Both the position numbers and the translations under genes were made by a program. The notes below the pieces were generated by a model, which made no database searches, was not told where the DNA came from, and worked only from the letters and a program-made list of their open reading frames with translations. A stretch of DNA of 64,000 nt, from contig JAECUM010094118.1 in NCBI GenBank assembly GCA_016617855.1, positions 1-64,000 of the forward strand, in the 5' to 3' direction. Numbering within the stretch: the first letter of the stretch is position 1; each line of letters begins with the position of its first letter. Of the stretch, positions 45,661 to 58,153 are shown piece by piece. Source of the stretch: Megalonaias nervosa (taxonomy: Eukaryota > Mollusca > Bivalvia > Unionida > Unionidae).

Positions 45661-46207
45661 CAGCAATATGAAAATATTCTATTTCAAACAGTTTTCCCTA
45701 GAGAACCCCATTTCAGTAACACTATCCCAGAATCAAGAGCTAATACTTTGAGGTCAGACACCCCATATATTACACAGTCTGGAAGAGAGGTGAAACCTAA
45801 CAAACTCTATGTAAATGATGAATGGATTTAGTAACATTGATGGTTATAGATAGAGAACTGAACTGAAACTTGTGTGTAAATGACATCCCAGGAGTGAAGT
45901 TTATGTGGAACTGCAGAGACTGTCAACAACTGACGAGTACATGACAAGCAGGATGAGTATTTAGGTATAGGGAAAAAAAGAAATGTTAATGGTTATCCGA
46001 GATGCTTATGAACAACATTATTAACGCATTAAATATGTTTTGGACATTACTTACGTATGCATTATCATTATGTGATATACTGTTTCATGTCAAATCTATA
46101 TCATTGAAAATAACTATCTCTACAGAATTATTTAGATTTCGTTGCCTTGTTTTATATGTTACCTTCAAAATAAAACAACTTTTCTTATTTTGTCAAAACA
46201 AGGGAAA
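45661..46207 (+). other. Non-coding tail of the retrotransposon, with polypurine tract
   Basis: No env-like frame. 'aagggaaa' at 46200-46207 abuts the 3' LTR and is the likely polypurine tract for plus-strand priming. Confidence 0.6.
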
Positions 46208-46404
46208 TGTATCATTGAAATGGGCTATACAATCTACATCAAGCGTACATCTTTCTCCAACTTATATACGCATGCGTTGTTAGAGACCCGCTTTGTGGAT
46301 TGCTTTTATGAGTCACTCTTAGAAATAAAGTCTTGGAAACAACACGCTTTTGTCTTTTCCAATATATACATCTCACTTGAGATAGTTCATGACAAGAAAC
46401 AACA
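46208..46404 (+). repeat. 3' LTR, 197 bp
   Basis: Starts TGTATCATTG and ends AAACAACA. It differs from the 5' LTR at about a dozen positions plus small indels (around 94 percent identity by eye), so the insertion is not recent. Confidence 0.9.
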
Positions 46405-48550
46405 GTTGTAGGCACGGTTGATTGACATGTTGGAAGTAAAACTGAGTAATGTCTGCGTGTGGAACAAATAAATCAACTACTTGACATGTATCTATGTTTG
46501 CTGTTGGTGCTGAACTACAGCTAAACTGGAATATAACGTATGAATTAAAGTGCAATTAACAGTAAAAAGAACAGGAATAATAAAATGGAGGTGACTTAAA
46601 TTTTATATATATATATGTTAGTCTGTCAGAAATAAATTGTATCACGTAGTCGATACACTTTGTATGTAGTGACCGCAGTTTCTTATTTTTGATATGACAT
46701 GTTAAGATGTCGCTTTATGTGATTCTGGTTGGTCCAAATAAACTCGTGACATTATTGAGCAGTATTCTCTTTACTGTTTGGCTAAGACAGTGGGAAATCA
46801 TTTTCCTTACCCCGCCTTCTGGAATTTTTTAAATATTTTACTGTTACTTTCAACATTTTGGGTGCCATTTTCGAATCGATTGCCCAAGGGGCATGAGCAA
46901 AAAATGTTACGTCTGTCGGAACATGACCAATTTACTTCAAAGAGACCAATACAATTAATGGCATCGGTTACTGGACAGAGGGAGTTGTTTTTGTTTTGTT
47001 TTTAGGTTATTTTTTTTTTTTTCCCTTCCTGTAACATGGACCCAGTCTATGGCTTGCGTGATTTAAATGTTGACTTAAAATAAACTCACCTCTGTTTAGA
47101 GACTAATGTGGACATTTGCCAGTATCCCAACTGACAGAAAATTCTCCAACAACAGTATTTTCTGTTTTCGCATTAAAGTAGCTACAGCGAGCTAACGCTT
47201 CTTATTATGTGATGCGATTCCGACTCTAAATAAAATTTATATTGTTCCAAATGAAATAATGCAAATATCTGGTCACAGATACAGTAAATCTGGAATTTCT
47301 GGATCCATCCCTTTACATGAATATCCAAAAAACTAGAATGTTCAGTAGTAGTATTTACACACTTTACCTTAAAACATTGTAAATACTATAATCGATGGTA
47401 CCTACTGCGTGGCTTGTCTAACCTAAAACGAGTGAAGATGTGACTTCATACTGTGCCGACGTTTTCAACCGAGATTCAGTGTTGAAAATTTATGTGTCAA
47501 ATGTTCTATTGATTTGGAAGGGCAGTTTAGTCTTTGAATTATTATTGTTAAAAAATGCGTTTAAATGTTACTGGTTTTAGAACTGTACATTATTAATTCA
47601 ACTTGCGTCTGGGACAATTTTTTTTTTTTTTTTTTACGCGTAACAAATGGAAGGTGTAACGTTTCAGTCAGAATGAACGAAATTATTCGTTCTTTCTCAC
47701 TAAAATAATTCCATTAAAATAAAACTATGTGATAAACAGAAGACTAAATGGGTAATTACTAAATTGATAAAACTCGTTGAATAATGTTCAGCTTTTGCTC
47801 ACTAAGGCTCGCAGGAGCTGGACATTATTAAACTCAATAAATTTAATCTTAAATCATTACCATTTGAGATCCTCTATGGATCGCATGCGCACACCATTGC
47901 AACAAATTCAGGATTGCAATACACCTGCGTCCTGTCTGATTTTTTTCATGCGACCCACTTCATGTGAGAGGTACTTGCCCAAGAGTGTTTTTGATATATA
48001 TCAGACAATGACAAGTTTACATGGAACACGTGCTTCCTACTCTCTACCTCCGCCCCAATCTTGCCCTTGGATATTGTGTGAGAACAATTCTTCTGGAGCA
48101 CTCTGCAGTCTCGCTGCTTTATAAAGTAAGCAATATTGATTAAAATGAGGATGTTCACATGGTCCCCAGAAAGACAGATATCGTATTTCTTCCTAGAGCC
48201 AGTTTGAGCAAAATGAAAAACATCCTAACATTTTTCTTTTAGCAGGGTGGGGTGCGGAAACTTTAGATACCAGTCCCTGATCCGGTCCTGTGCATAGTTC
48301 CAATATGTCACTTTCTGTATTTTCCACCCATCGGAAACGACTTAAAATATACTATAAATGCCTGCACCCGAAATCCCCATAAATCATTGTCGGAGGACCA
48401 AAAGAAGCCAAAACGTCTGGGATCGATTGTATGAAAATAAAGAATTTCAAGGATAATTTATATTCCACAAATATTACATATCTGCACATGGCAATAAGAT
48501 AAATCCTTCGAACGAATTTAGGAACAATGAATCAATACGAATTCATTCCG
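46405..48550. other. No gene recognised
   Basis: Short AT and poly-T runs (46606-46616, 47010-47021, 47620-47635). The frames near 47777-48124 match nothing known. Confidence 0.5.
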
Positions 48551-48607
48551 GTAGCCTGGTACCCTAGCCTGTGTGATACATAATGGAAGCCCAGGGTACC
48601 AGGCTAC
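48551..48607. repeat. 15-bp perfect inverted repeat
   Basis: GTAGCCTGGTACCCT at 48551-48565 is exactly inverted at 48593-48607, with a 27-bp spacer. Confidence 0.9.
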
Positions 48608-49009
48608 ATTCCACGTAGCGTACAACTTTCTTTTTCAAAGAACTGATTTATGGAATATCGAAATTAACCGAAATGTTCCTATTGTCGTGGGGATTTTGTG
48701 CTTGGCTATTCGAAGAATAAGGTCAGCTTATGTCGTCCCAGTATGGCGTCAGCATCTCACCTTGCTTAAAGCGCAGTAAGTTGTGTTTATGTCTACATTT
48801 CTTTCATTTATCATTTGTGACTGGATGGTGCTTGATAAGAATATTGTTAATTATTAGTATATCAATTTTGCACCCAGGAAAGTATCGCACTTTGACACCA
48901 GATGGAGTTTTAGGGTCTTGAAAGGTATGCACCGAACTTCGTTTCAGGTTCAAGATTTAAGGTCAAACCTTATTTATAAATAACTGTATGATCTCTACTT
49001 TTGTCCAAT

Positions 49010-49142
49010 AACTAAGTTATGATGTGTATACTTCATATGACCGATTAAAGGGAATATGTTGCTGTTTGGCTGGCCATCCCAGCCAAACAGCAACATATTC
49101 CCTTTGATCGGTCATATGAAGTATACACATCATAACTTAGTT
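49010..49142. repeat. 133-bp near-perfect hairpin (64-bp arms)
   Basis: Arm 49010-49073 is the reverse complement of 49079-49142 at 63 of 64 positions. The only mismatch lies at gaTtaaag versus gaTcaaag. The loop is ccatc (49074-49078). The outer ends are AACTAAG/CTTAGTT. There is no coding content. Confidence 0.98.
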
Positions 49143-50124
49143 GGTTAGGGGTTAGGTAGAACTTTTAAGAGGTAGTGTTACAAAACTATAGTTGCATCAG
49201 TCCCCGTTTGTTTGTACCCCCCCCAAAAAAAAAACAAAACACACACACACCGATTTCAATAACGAAAATCTTTAATGTGATAAAAAGAAAACAGAATTTG
49301 ATCAATTCATTGATTTATAATTTCTAACCAAACTGGACCATAGTGGCCATAACACTGGCGTCGCCTGCCCGTTTCTTGCTTAACGGAGTTTCCATATTAA
49401 CACGCGCCATTATGCGTACACTATGGGCGAGTTCATTTTCCTGAGACAAAAGAGTGACGTAGTTCATCCTATTCAGTAACTGTCGGTTAATTCCGCAAAA
49501 TTACCGTAAGTCGAAAGTTGAGAGTTAAAGCCCTTTGCACGCATGTACATAGAAATTACACCGCTTGCTAAATCCATGTGAAAGGCAAAGTTGTAGTTAT
49601 CATTCTTTTCCTTTGCTTGATTCAAATTTGTAAATATCTGAGCAGACGACGTATTATTTACCTTTCTGTGTACATACATGTGTAGTTGTGCATCCATCCC
49701 TTCGCTGAAAATGGACTTGTCCAGGAACTGGAAATGACCGGTAAGCAAGGTCGTCTTTTAACACTTAAAACGTGTTAGGCCCCACCCCACCCCCAGCCCC
49801 CGATCATAACGAGATTTTGAAATTATAAATCAATGAATAAACTAAGTTTTGTGCATTTTTTAAAAATCTCATGTATACTTTTCGTTTTTCAGATCGGTAG
49901 GGATGTACAAACATACGGGGACGTATATTCAGACTTTATTTCATACGATAAATAAAACGAGCAAGGGTTAGGGAGGTTGAACTGTGCTACTTTTTAAGCT
50001 GCATCTTGATACAGTTGGTAAATTGGAATGACGAGAACTAGGGACTCCAACTGATTACTGTTTCACTGTATCATCTATTAAAAATCGACAGAAAACATCA
50101 TGCTTGTATGTGTGATTTGGATCT
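49143..50124. other. No gene recognised
   Basis: Short A- and CA-runs at 49221-49250 and a C-rich stretch near 49780. The 91-codon minus-strand frame at 49473-49748 has no recognisable family. Confidence 0.5.
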
Positions 50125-50342
50125 TTAACATAGCTTTAAAAATTTTTCAGTCATATCGCTACGATATCTGATGTGTGGCAGTTTATAGTGATGTCACCCA
50201 ATCACATTATCCTGACACCAGGCCAACCAGTCCTAAGACTAATCTCTTATGTCAAGCGAGGCAGCCGCTAATACCATTGTCTTTGGTATGACTCGGCCAG
50301 CGTTCGAACCCGCGACCTCTTGCATCCGAGGCAGACGCTAAA
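50125..50342 (-). mobile_element. tRNA-derived SINE, family 1, 5'-truncated copy
   Basis: Aligns with 850-1140 in the same orientation. It keeps the B-box-like GCGGGTTCGAACGC (minus strand) and the body, but stops inside the tRNA head before the A box. Confidence 0.75.
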
Positions 50343-52087
50343 AATCTAAAACACACAAATCACACACATTTAGATTAGCTGATTTGGCAGAGTTATGGAC
50401 GTCATTAAACATATTTAAAACGAACTGTCGACAGCACTATAACTAGCATGCCCCTTCAATCAATCACAAGTCAAAGTTTGCAGTTTTCCACAAAATATGC
50501 CCCACAACCCAAGGCATGTAAAGCCGGAACGATCATGAAATAATTGAATGTTTACATTTGTAGAGCAACTGCTCGCAGGAAAATTGGTTTTGTCATTTTA
50601 TGTTCAGATCAAATTACAGTGTTATCGCATCGTGACATCGTGGCAACCATATTCACCTTTAACCATATAAGAAAACTGTTGGAATGTTCCTGAAAAGAGG
50701 AAGATACCTATTTCGTATCTATAACCGGATTTTAAAAATTCAGGTCTTCTTTAAAGTTAGCCAGGTGAGTTTGCCGCAGATTGTCTTCGTTTTGTTTCAT
50801 AAAATGACATGCCATGCGTGGACAGATTGCTTTCTAAGTTTAAGGAAATAATACCAAAATGGCAAAACTTTAACTGAAACCATAAGGAAAACTTCTCTGC
50901 CTGTGATTTGATCTCATTCAATGGGCTGAACGAATGTGTGGCGGAAACAAGGCTGTTTTTGTTCTTTAATAAGACATCATAAGTATGGACAGACTCTATC
51001 ACGAGATTGAGGAGATGCAAAACAAGCCAAAAAGATCAAAGAACATATTCTAAGTCTCCAGTTCGATCACAAGGTTAAAAGTTTCAGCCAGTGTAGTGTT
51101 TTATAATGAGACACAATAAATATGAACGTAATTCAAGTGCAGTTGAAGGAAATTTACGGTAAGGAAATGAAAGACTTTTATATCCCAAAACAAAACAGCC
51201 ATCGTCGGGAATGTTACTGGTACGTCTCAGATATCAACCAACGTGGGCTCCACAACTAAGTAAAAGTTGTATATATTTACAAACACTAGATTCACCAGTT
51301 TTATTTATATTAAAGGGAGAAAAATTTTAATATCCAAATATTTTTATTTGAGCAGTAAGTCGTTGTAAATTATGTCATTATATGCAAGCAAATTTAAATG
51401 GAAGAAATGCTGATCTGAACTGTGCAAAACACTGCTTGAACAAAACCTACAGCCAAATAAAATCCACCCCACCCCCACTGATATGCCCAACTTTTAGCTG
51501 AAGTTGTTACGTCCTTACTCAGTAATCAAATAAGGCCATATTTTATACCCGACTAATTATGCCCGACTAATATTTTAATAAAGTTTTTGTTTCGAATGCG
51601 TGATATGGTATCAGCTTCAGCAGAGATCGTCGTCGTCTTCAACAATATCAAGATATTGTGCTAATGCTTTCGAAAGTGATGCAACTTCTACGCATGCTAA
51701 TTTATTGTTTTACCAGGGGCGTCAATCTGCAACATGATGATGGGGCAAAGGAATTCGCGTTAAAAAGGTGATAAGGTTTTATGTTCCAGAATTTATGCCA
51801 CGTTGTATATGACTGCATTTTCTCTGAAACTATTATGTATATAGTCATTGGGCATACAACATTACACTCTTGGGGAGTACTACCCGCCATCTGCAAAATC
51901 GGGCGTAAAGACCTACTTTGCACAGGGTAATACGCCAAGGTTTTGCATTTACCCGTTTCCCTGACGTCATCGAATTATGCGTAAGTTTTATATGTTAGAT
52001 GAACTTTAATAGTTTGTATTTATAGTGTTGTTTCGTTGGTCCTTATTCTCCTCAACATCAGCATCCCTGTTTATTAAACTTGAAAAT

Positions 52088-52101
52088 GCAGCAGCAGCAG
52101 C

Positions 52102-52131
<30 letters not shown>
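52088..52131. repeat. (GCA)n/(AAT)n microsatellite
   Basis: A few GCA units run straight into about eleven AAT units. Confidence 0.9.
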
Positions 52132-52136
<5 letters not shown>

Positions 52137-52996
52137 CTAGGACATGCACAAAGGCATAATAAGAACATCCTTTTACATGTCCACAGTTGATTATTTCATG
52201 TCAACAACATAAATGCGTGTACAGTGGTAATGTTACAAAAATAATTATCTAAATTTGATTTTCAACTTTGGTTAAACATTTCTACTTTTCTTAAATTTAG
52301 ATTACCAATTAAGCGGAACAATACGTAGAAAAATATGCACTAGTTCGGATTATACTTTGTTATATTAATAGATTAAAACCAAGAATAAGTCTATTTTGAA
52401 ACTTACTAATGAATGCTGTAATCGAGAAGTTTCTAAAGGTAAGTATTGGTTTTTCCACTAGAAAAAAATTATTAAATTTTTTTTTTACATCTCTCGTTAT
52501 GGAGGTGCTAATGATATGTTGTACTTATTATAAGGTACTATCCTTTCCGAATTTTAATGACAGATTCAGTAGTTGTCGTAGATTGTTTTACATTCGACTC
52601 AGTATGCAGTGTCTGGGTGTTGAAAAATTAGCTTGGAAAACATGTACAGCTGTGTGGCAAATAGTTGCACACGCATGAAATATTTGCACACGTGGCAAGT
52701 TGATAAACCAAAGTTTCAAGATCGTGTTGTCGAGACAATGTTATCACCTTCTCGATTTTGTGTAAAATGGAAAATATACAAGCACACAATTATGGCATGT
52801 AATGCTGGATCTAAGAATGCATAGCAGGAACATGGTCCAGTAACACAGAAAACGGTTCAGTGATTACATTAGGCACATGGGCAAGAAGTTCTAACACTTG
52901 TTCATATATTACTTTGTTTTAAAAACTAATACATCGTTGGCATTTAATAACTGATCAACAACCTTTTAAAAATGTCCATTACACTTCCCATTGATG

Positions 52997-52998
<2 letters not shown>

Positions 52999-53040
<42 letters not shown>
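52999..53040. repeat. (AT)n microsatellite
   Basis: About 21 AT units. Confidence 0.95.
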
Positions 53041-53043
<3 letters not shown>

Positions 53044-53572
53044 GTTTTGTGTATAAAAAAAATAGCAATGTGACGACAAAGGAAACGTATAGGTACCCTG
53101 TGTCACCAAATTCCTGGATATGATTCTATATATAGCATGTATTTTTAGAACAAGGAAACTACGAGGGTTATTCCTATTCTATTTTGATAGATTGATAGGA
53201 AGACCAACATGGAACATCGTAGTGTTGTTACTTCTAGGGTCTTAAACGTAAGTAACAAGACAAGATAAACCAATTTTTCAAAACATAAATTTATTTAAAT
53301 GAAATATAAAATCAGACAAACTGAAAGAGTTAAAAATAACTTACAGTCTATTAATTTCTAGAATATTATGATAAATTGTACCATTAAGTTGTCACCAATC
53401 CGGAAACTGTAATAAATGTATTCCGAATGAAGTTTCTAATGTGTTTATATACTACCGTGCTGACACCGCTGAAGAATAACAAATCTAAATCCAAATGTTT
53501 TTACTTCAAGGTTTTCCCGTGAAAGTAGATTTTACCTGAAGTCCTTGAAAGTTTCACATAAAATCCGATAGA

Positions 53573-53827
53573 GGGGCCCCGAGTGGCCGAGTGGTCTAAA
53601 GCGCTGATCGTTACGGATCACTGCCATCTCACCTCTGACTGCGTGAGTTCGAGTCCAGGCTCGGCTAACGTGGGTACGTGAGAAAGCCTGCCAGTAGCTT
53701 CTCGTGGGTCGGTGGTTCTTCCCGGGGTTTTCCAGGGTTCTTCCTCCACCATTAATACTGGCCGCCATGTATAGCCTATCTTGTGCTGAAAAATGGCGTT
53801 AAACCCTATAACAACAACAACAACAAC
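53573..53827 (+). mobile_element. Fresh tRNA-headed SINE (family 2, Nin-like 3' domain) with 12-bp TSD
   Basis: The tRNA-like head has A-box-like GAGTGGCCGAGTGGTCTAAA and B-box-like GTGAGTTCGAGTCCAGGC. The body carries 'cttcccggggttttccaggg', 'ttcctccaccattaatactg' and 'gtgctgaaaaatggcgttaa', then a (CAA)n tail. AAATCCGATAGA flanks both sides (53561-53572 and 53828-53839) without mismatch. The central text resembles the Nin domain described in mollusc SINEs, recalled rather than searched. Confidence 0.9.
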
Positions 53828-53839
53828 AAATCCGATAGA

Positions 53840-54540
53840 ATTATTTAAGTATTCAGATCCTTGAAAAATTCAAATAATCCAATAAATAACGACTGTCCAA
53901 GTTCAAGATTTTCCACTCTGCTAAATCAAAAGAACAAATATTATAAATAAACCACTATTTCTTCTCAACGACTTCTACAAAACTGGCATAGCCAGAAGAA
54001 TGGATACGCGGTGCTTGTATTCTAATTATATAGTCACCTAATGCGTATCAAATAAACAAAATCTGATGTGCTAAAAAATTCCAGAACATTTCAAATCATT
54101 TTTCCCTTTCAAAATACCTTGGTCGTCGACAATGATTCTTTTTTTATTTATTATCCAATCAGCGGCTAGGGCACTCGTGATACATCCACAGTACAGATGT
54201 ATTCCCTGGAATCATGTTGACACGACCTACATTCAGTTAAAGCGTGGCGTATTTGACCTAAACAGTTGTTAACTCTGCCTTGGCTTTTGAATAAGATTCA
54301 ACGATGTAGTGCCCATTTACTTTACTGTAGTGCTAGCCAGCCACTGAATTGTAGAATTTAAAGATATAAATTTCATAAACTCAAATGAATTAAATAAAAG
54401 TTATATTATAAATTAAACAGATGATACATATTTCCATAACAGTATGTAATGATATCAAAGTATATTTGTGTGTTAGCATGAAAATTCTTATCCTTTTTCT
54501 CTCCTTTCACCACACATGTGATAGTCAGTCAGTACAAGTT
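53840..54540. other. No gene recognised
   Basis: AT-rich unique-looking sequence with no motifs. Confidence 0.5.
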
Positions 54541-56145
54541 GCATGTGTGCGCGTGTGAACATTCCTACCATTTCCCCTTCACCCCATCTTTGGATAGGTG
54601 CAACTGAGATTTCCCTTTGTACCTAGACATATTTTACAGAAATTGGGAGTCAGGGTATAAGGGGAATTGCAATGTTATAACTACACTTACAGAACAACAA
54701 GCTGTGTGAGTGAGCAACACTCATTCATATTCTGACCAACGTAACACCGGCATCTATTAACCAACCAAAAGGTTTGGAATATACACACAATGTACCGACA
54801 CATACCAAGCCGTTTGAGTGACCAACACCCTTTCTTCTTTTGATCAGTATGCCCTCCTACTAACCAATATGCCATTTGAGTTACCAACACCTACTAACCA
54901 AAGGAAATATACACACACTATACGCACAAATACCACACACTCATCTACACCTGTAATTACTCACAAAAACGGTAGGATGTAAAGAAGGGGATAGGGGTGA
55001 ATTGAAGTAAAATCCTTCTAAACAAAACCAAAATTTCCCTAAATCCCTATCCCCTATAGCTTCTCTATGATCCTCTTGTAAACAAAGCTACCACCCCTAA
55101 CTGTATAATGTTACGTGTAGGCTCGTACAATAATAACAAGAGAAAAGAGTGAAGTCAACAAGCTTTGTATATTTTAACAAAATAATTTATTTCCTTAGAA
55201 AACAATGTAAAAATTGGAAATAGGACTTACGGTTTGTGAATATAATCCAAAATTTAATCCTAAGAATGAAAAATACAAGTCCTATCACTAAATAGTTCTA
55301 TTAGAATCCAGGTTCGAATCTCGACGACGTTCCAATATGGAAGGCGGTGACGTCAGATGTGGTCGTTGTACAAAATGGCAACAATTCCTCAATTGAATCA
55401 CAGTTTATGTTTCCGAATAATTCGAGAATAAATTTCCACTGAATTTCTCTCTCCCAGAATTTTATTTAAAAAAAATACACTCGTTTGGTTTTCTAGAGAG
55501 CAAATTATTAAATTCCAAAAACAAATGAACTTCAAAAACAATCTGGTTTCAACAATTGAAACCTCTCCAGCCCTCAAGGTTTCAAAAATACAGCTCACTG
55601 AAAAGCTCCCAGAAAGGGTATTAAATCCAACTAAAATATCATCCCGTTCTCGCGGGATAGGTCACGTGGTCTCTTAACACTTGAACAACGCAATAGGAAA
55701 AATGAAATTTGTCACGTAGTACTATCTAAGAACCTCTCTCTCTCTGAAATAAATTTAGAAATAAAACATTGTTTATTCAGACTAGGCTGAAATGACCTTG
55801 GCAATAGCCAGTCGTTTTCGCGTAGTGTTTATACCACCGCGCACCAGGGTGAACTAAAAATAATGCTAATATAACATCTTTTACGTTTTAGATAAGTAGA
55901 ATTACTGAAAGAAAATATCGAATCCCGTGATAATAATCATTACAATAAAATGTAATGAAATAAAAATAAAATAAAAAGAATTTGAAAACTAACACACAAA
56001 CAGTTTAATTACATATACGTAACAATAATCCCTAGCAATGAAGTGTAAGGAGAGAAAAAGGCAGGCTTATACACACACACACTATACACGTAAACATACT
56101 TAATGCTATCACACACATGTTAAGATTGCTAACAGGTAGGCATAT

Positions 56146-56148
<3 letters not shown>

Positions 56149-56181
<33 letters not shown>
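56149..56181. repeat. (CA)n microsatellite
   Basis: About 16 CA units. Confidence 0.9.
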
Positions 56182-56182
<1 letters not shown>

Positions 56183-56720
56183 AGATTGAAGAGATACTTC
56201 TACTTACATATTGTCATACATAGGAAATGAAACCCTTTTCAGACAAACCTAAATCTTCTTACTAACCTATCCCCGATAACTTTCCCACCGTCCGCTTATA
56301 AAAACAACTACCACTCCTACCACTCTTATAATCACTACAACCCTAGCAGTGATGTGTAAGTAGAGAAAAGGGTAGAAATATACACACACTATACACACAA
56401 CATACGTATATACCGTCACACACAAGGATAAGAATGTTTACACACAATACCCACAAACACTTATATACTATCATACATGGAGTGAAACGAGACAATACGG
56501 TAGGCGTGCTAACATATATGTAAACATACTGTTATCCCTGAAAATGGTAGTCGTGCTCACATTTACACAGAAAAGATCAATGAAAAGGGTAGGATTGCTA
56601 ATGCATGCATAAACAAATTACCACCGTGAAAATGGTACCTCTTAAGTAACACTCCCATGTTTGACAAGCACGCATTCATTCTAACCAATTCGCTTTTTGA
56701 ACTGACCATTACCTCTTCAT

Positions 56721-56904
56721 CTACTGACTAGAGCCTACAGTTACTCACACAAAGGTTACAATGTTACTACTGACTAGAGCCTACAGTTACTCACACAAAG
56801 GTTACAATGTTACTACTGACTAGAGCCTACAGTTACTCACACAAAGGTTACAATGTTACTACTGACTAGAGCCTACAGTTACTCACACAAAGGTTAGAAT
56901 GTTA
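56721..56904 (+). repeat. 46-bp minisatellite, 4 copies
   Basis: Units start at 56721, 56767, 56813 and 56859 with 'ctactgactagagcctacag' and end 'acaaaggttacaatgtta'. They are identical except for a G (ttagaatg) in the last unit. Confidence 0.95.
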
Positions 56905-57245
56905 AAGAAGGTGGATGAAACAAAAGTGAAACACCTTATAAACAAAACTACCAGCCGCTACGACATTTCTGATCCCTAAAAACCCTCGCAGAGAAGTGAA
57001 CCTAAATAAAATTCTAGGAATATGCATAAGCTATACACACAAACATACGTATATAATATCACAAATGGATCGTAAGGGGAGAAAATGGTTTGAGTGCTAA
57101 TATACTACACACACAAAAATACTTATATTCTGAGATAAAAAGAGTTAAAAATTCCATATTTTCTTTTCAAAACCCAGGGCCACCCGTATCTCTCATAAAA
57201 CAGATAATACTCAATTTTTGCCAAATCAAACAAACCAAAATCTCT

Positions 57246-57248
<3 letters not shown>

Positions 57249-57312
<64 letters not shown>

Positions 57313-57319
57313 TCTCTCT

Positions 57320-57369
<50 letters not shown>
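57249..57369. repeat. (AT)n and (GT)n compound microsatellite
   Basis: About 60 bp of TA, then gctctctctc, then about 50 bp of GT. Confidence 0.95.
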
Positions 57370-57372
<3 letters not shown>

Positions 57373-58046
57373 ATCTTAGCAATACTTGAAAAATCCCCCC
57401 CCCCAATTATCAAACCATTGAAACAATTACGTTTTTTGTATATCACTCAGCATTATGAAGCAAAAATATATGCTTGGAAAATTATTGACTTCAATACTAT
57501 TACTTTCATAAATTATTTGTAAGCATCATTGTAAGTGACTTATCTGTTAAGGATAGTTTTAGTTTTGTATTTGCCATTTAAATATTGTTGTCCATAAAAT
57601 AGGCAAGAAACTTGGTTTCAGTTTGGTCGGACACTGTCGTTCAACTTGAAACAAATATAGACTCCAAGACGTCTATAGCAAATGTAGCTGTATTCTCTGC
57701 AGGGACTTGGGGCCTGTAATTCTAAACTTTCTCGAAGTCATTTTGTGAATGGTTTTAATATGAAAAAATTTCCCAGAGGCTACCGAATTCGTTCTTTTAA
57801 GGACGAAATTTTTGCTCTGACGGTCTTGGTGTGGAGGAAGAGGAGAAGGATGGTATTGGATATGGAGCGATAATTTCCGTTTCAAAATCGTTACGGTGAA
57901 CTTCTCATGAGGTGGTACAGTATGTCGACGGCGTTTTGTTCGTGGTTTCTGTTTGGAATGGTATGATCGTTTCATGATAACCAACTAATCAACTTTGATT
58001 TTCCTGGATACCCCCTATCTCTTCCCCCTCCCTCCCTCATCTGTGT
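57370..58046. other. No gene recognised
   Basis: A 103-codon minus-strand frame at 57673-57984 is rich in Lys/Arg/His but matches no family known to me. Confidence 0.4.
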
Positions 58047-58047
58047 G

Positions 58048-58084
<37 letters not shown>

Positions 58085-58088
58085 CCCT

Positions 58089-58150
<62 letters not shown>
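58047..58150. repeat. (GT)n/(AT)n compound microsatellite
   Basis: GT units, then two AT blocks separated by cccttg. Confidence 0.95.

Positions 58151-58153
<3 letters not shown>

Larger units (their letters stand above)
41499..46404 (+). mobile_element. Ty3/Gypsy LTR retrotransposon, defective
   Basis: The order is 5' LTR (41499-41705), primer-binding-like site, gag with zinc knuckle, protease, reverse transcriptase, RNase H, integrase, PPT and 3' LTR (46208-46404). Protease-RT-RNaseH-integrase order is diagnostic of Ty3/Gypsy. Flanking 5-mers gtggt and gttgt are a probable worn target duplication. The short LTRs recall Mag-lineage elements common in molluscs, an inference only. No envelope frame is seen. 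Stops and frameshifts in gag, at the end of RT, after RNase H and in integrase make it non-functional. Confidence 0.93.
50343..53560. other. No gene recognised
   Basis: Contains a GCA/AAT microsatellite at 52088-52131 and an AT microsatellite at 52999-53040. The short frames lack recognisable motifs. Confidence 0.5.
54541..57120. repeat. Degenerate CA/TACA-rich repeat region
   Basis: Related words recur at irregular spacing: 'ccctagcaatgaagtgtaag' (about 56031), 'ccctagcagtgatgtgtaag' (about 56341), 'ccctcgcagagaagtgaacc' (about 56981), each followed by 'tatacacac' and 'acatacgtatat..tatcaca'. 'Aacaaa(a)ctaccac' also recurs. It contains a (CA)n run (56149-56181) and a 46-bp minisatellite. 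55120-55990 is less repetitive and otherwise blank. Confidence 0.6.

Noticed and set aside
45661..46207. Envelope gene of the retrotransposon
   Set aside because: No long frame, signal peptide or membrane segment between integrase and the 3' LTR.
53573..53665. Possible Leu/Ser-type tRNA gene
   Set aside because: It is the head of a SINE with a tail and target duplication around the whole unit. No clean 3' acceptor stem or pol III terminator follows.
56721..56904. CRISPR-like regular repeat
   Set aside because: Units are directly tandem without variable spacers, and the window is eukaryotic.
57123..57446. Tyr/Ile and Thr/His repeat proteins
   Set aside because: Translations of AT and GT microsatellites, as are the frames at 57995-58269 and 60376-60682.
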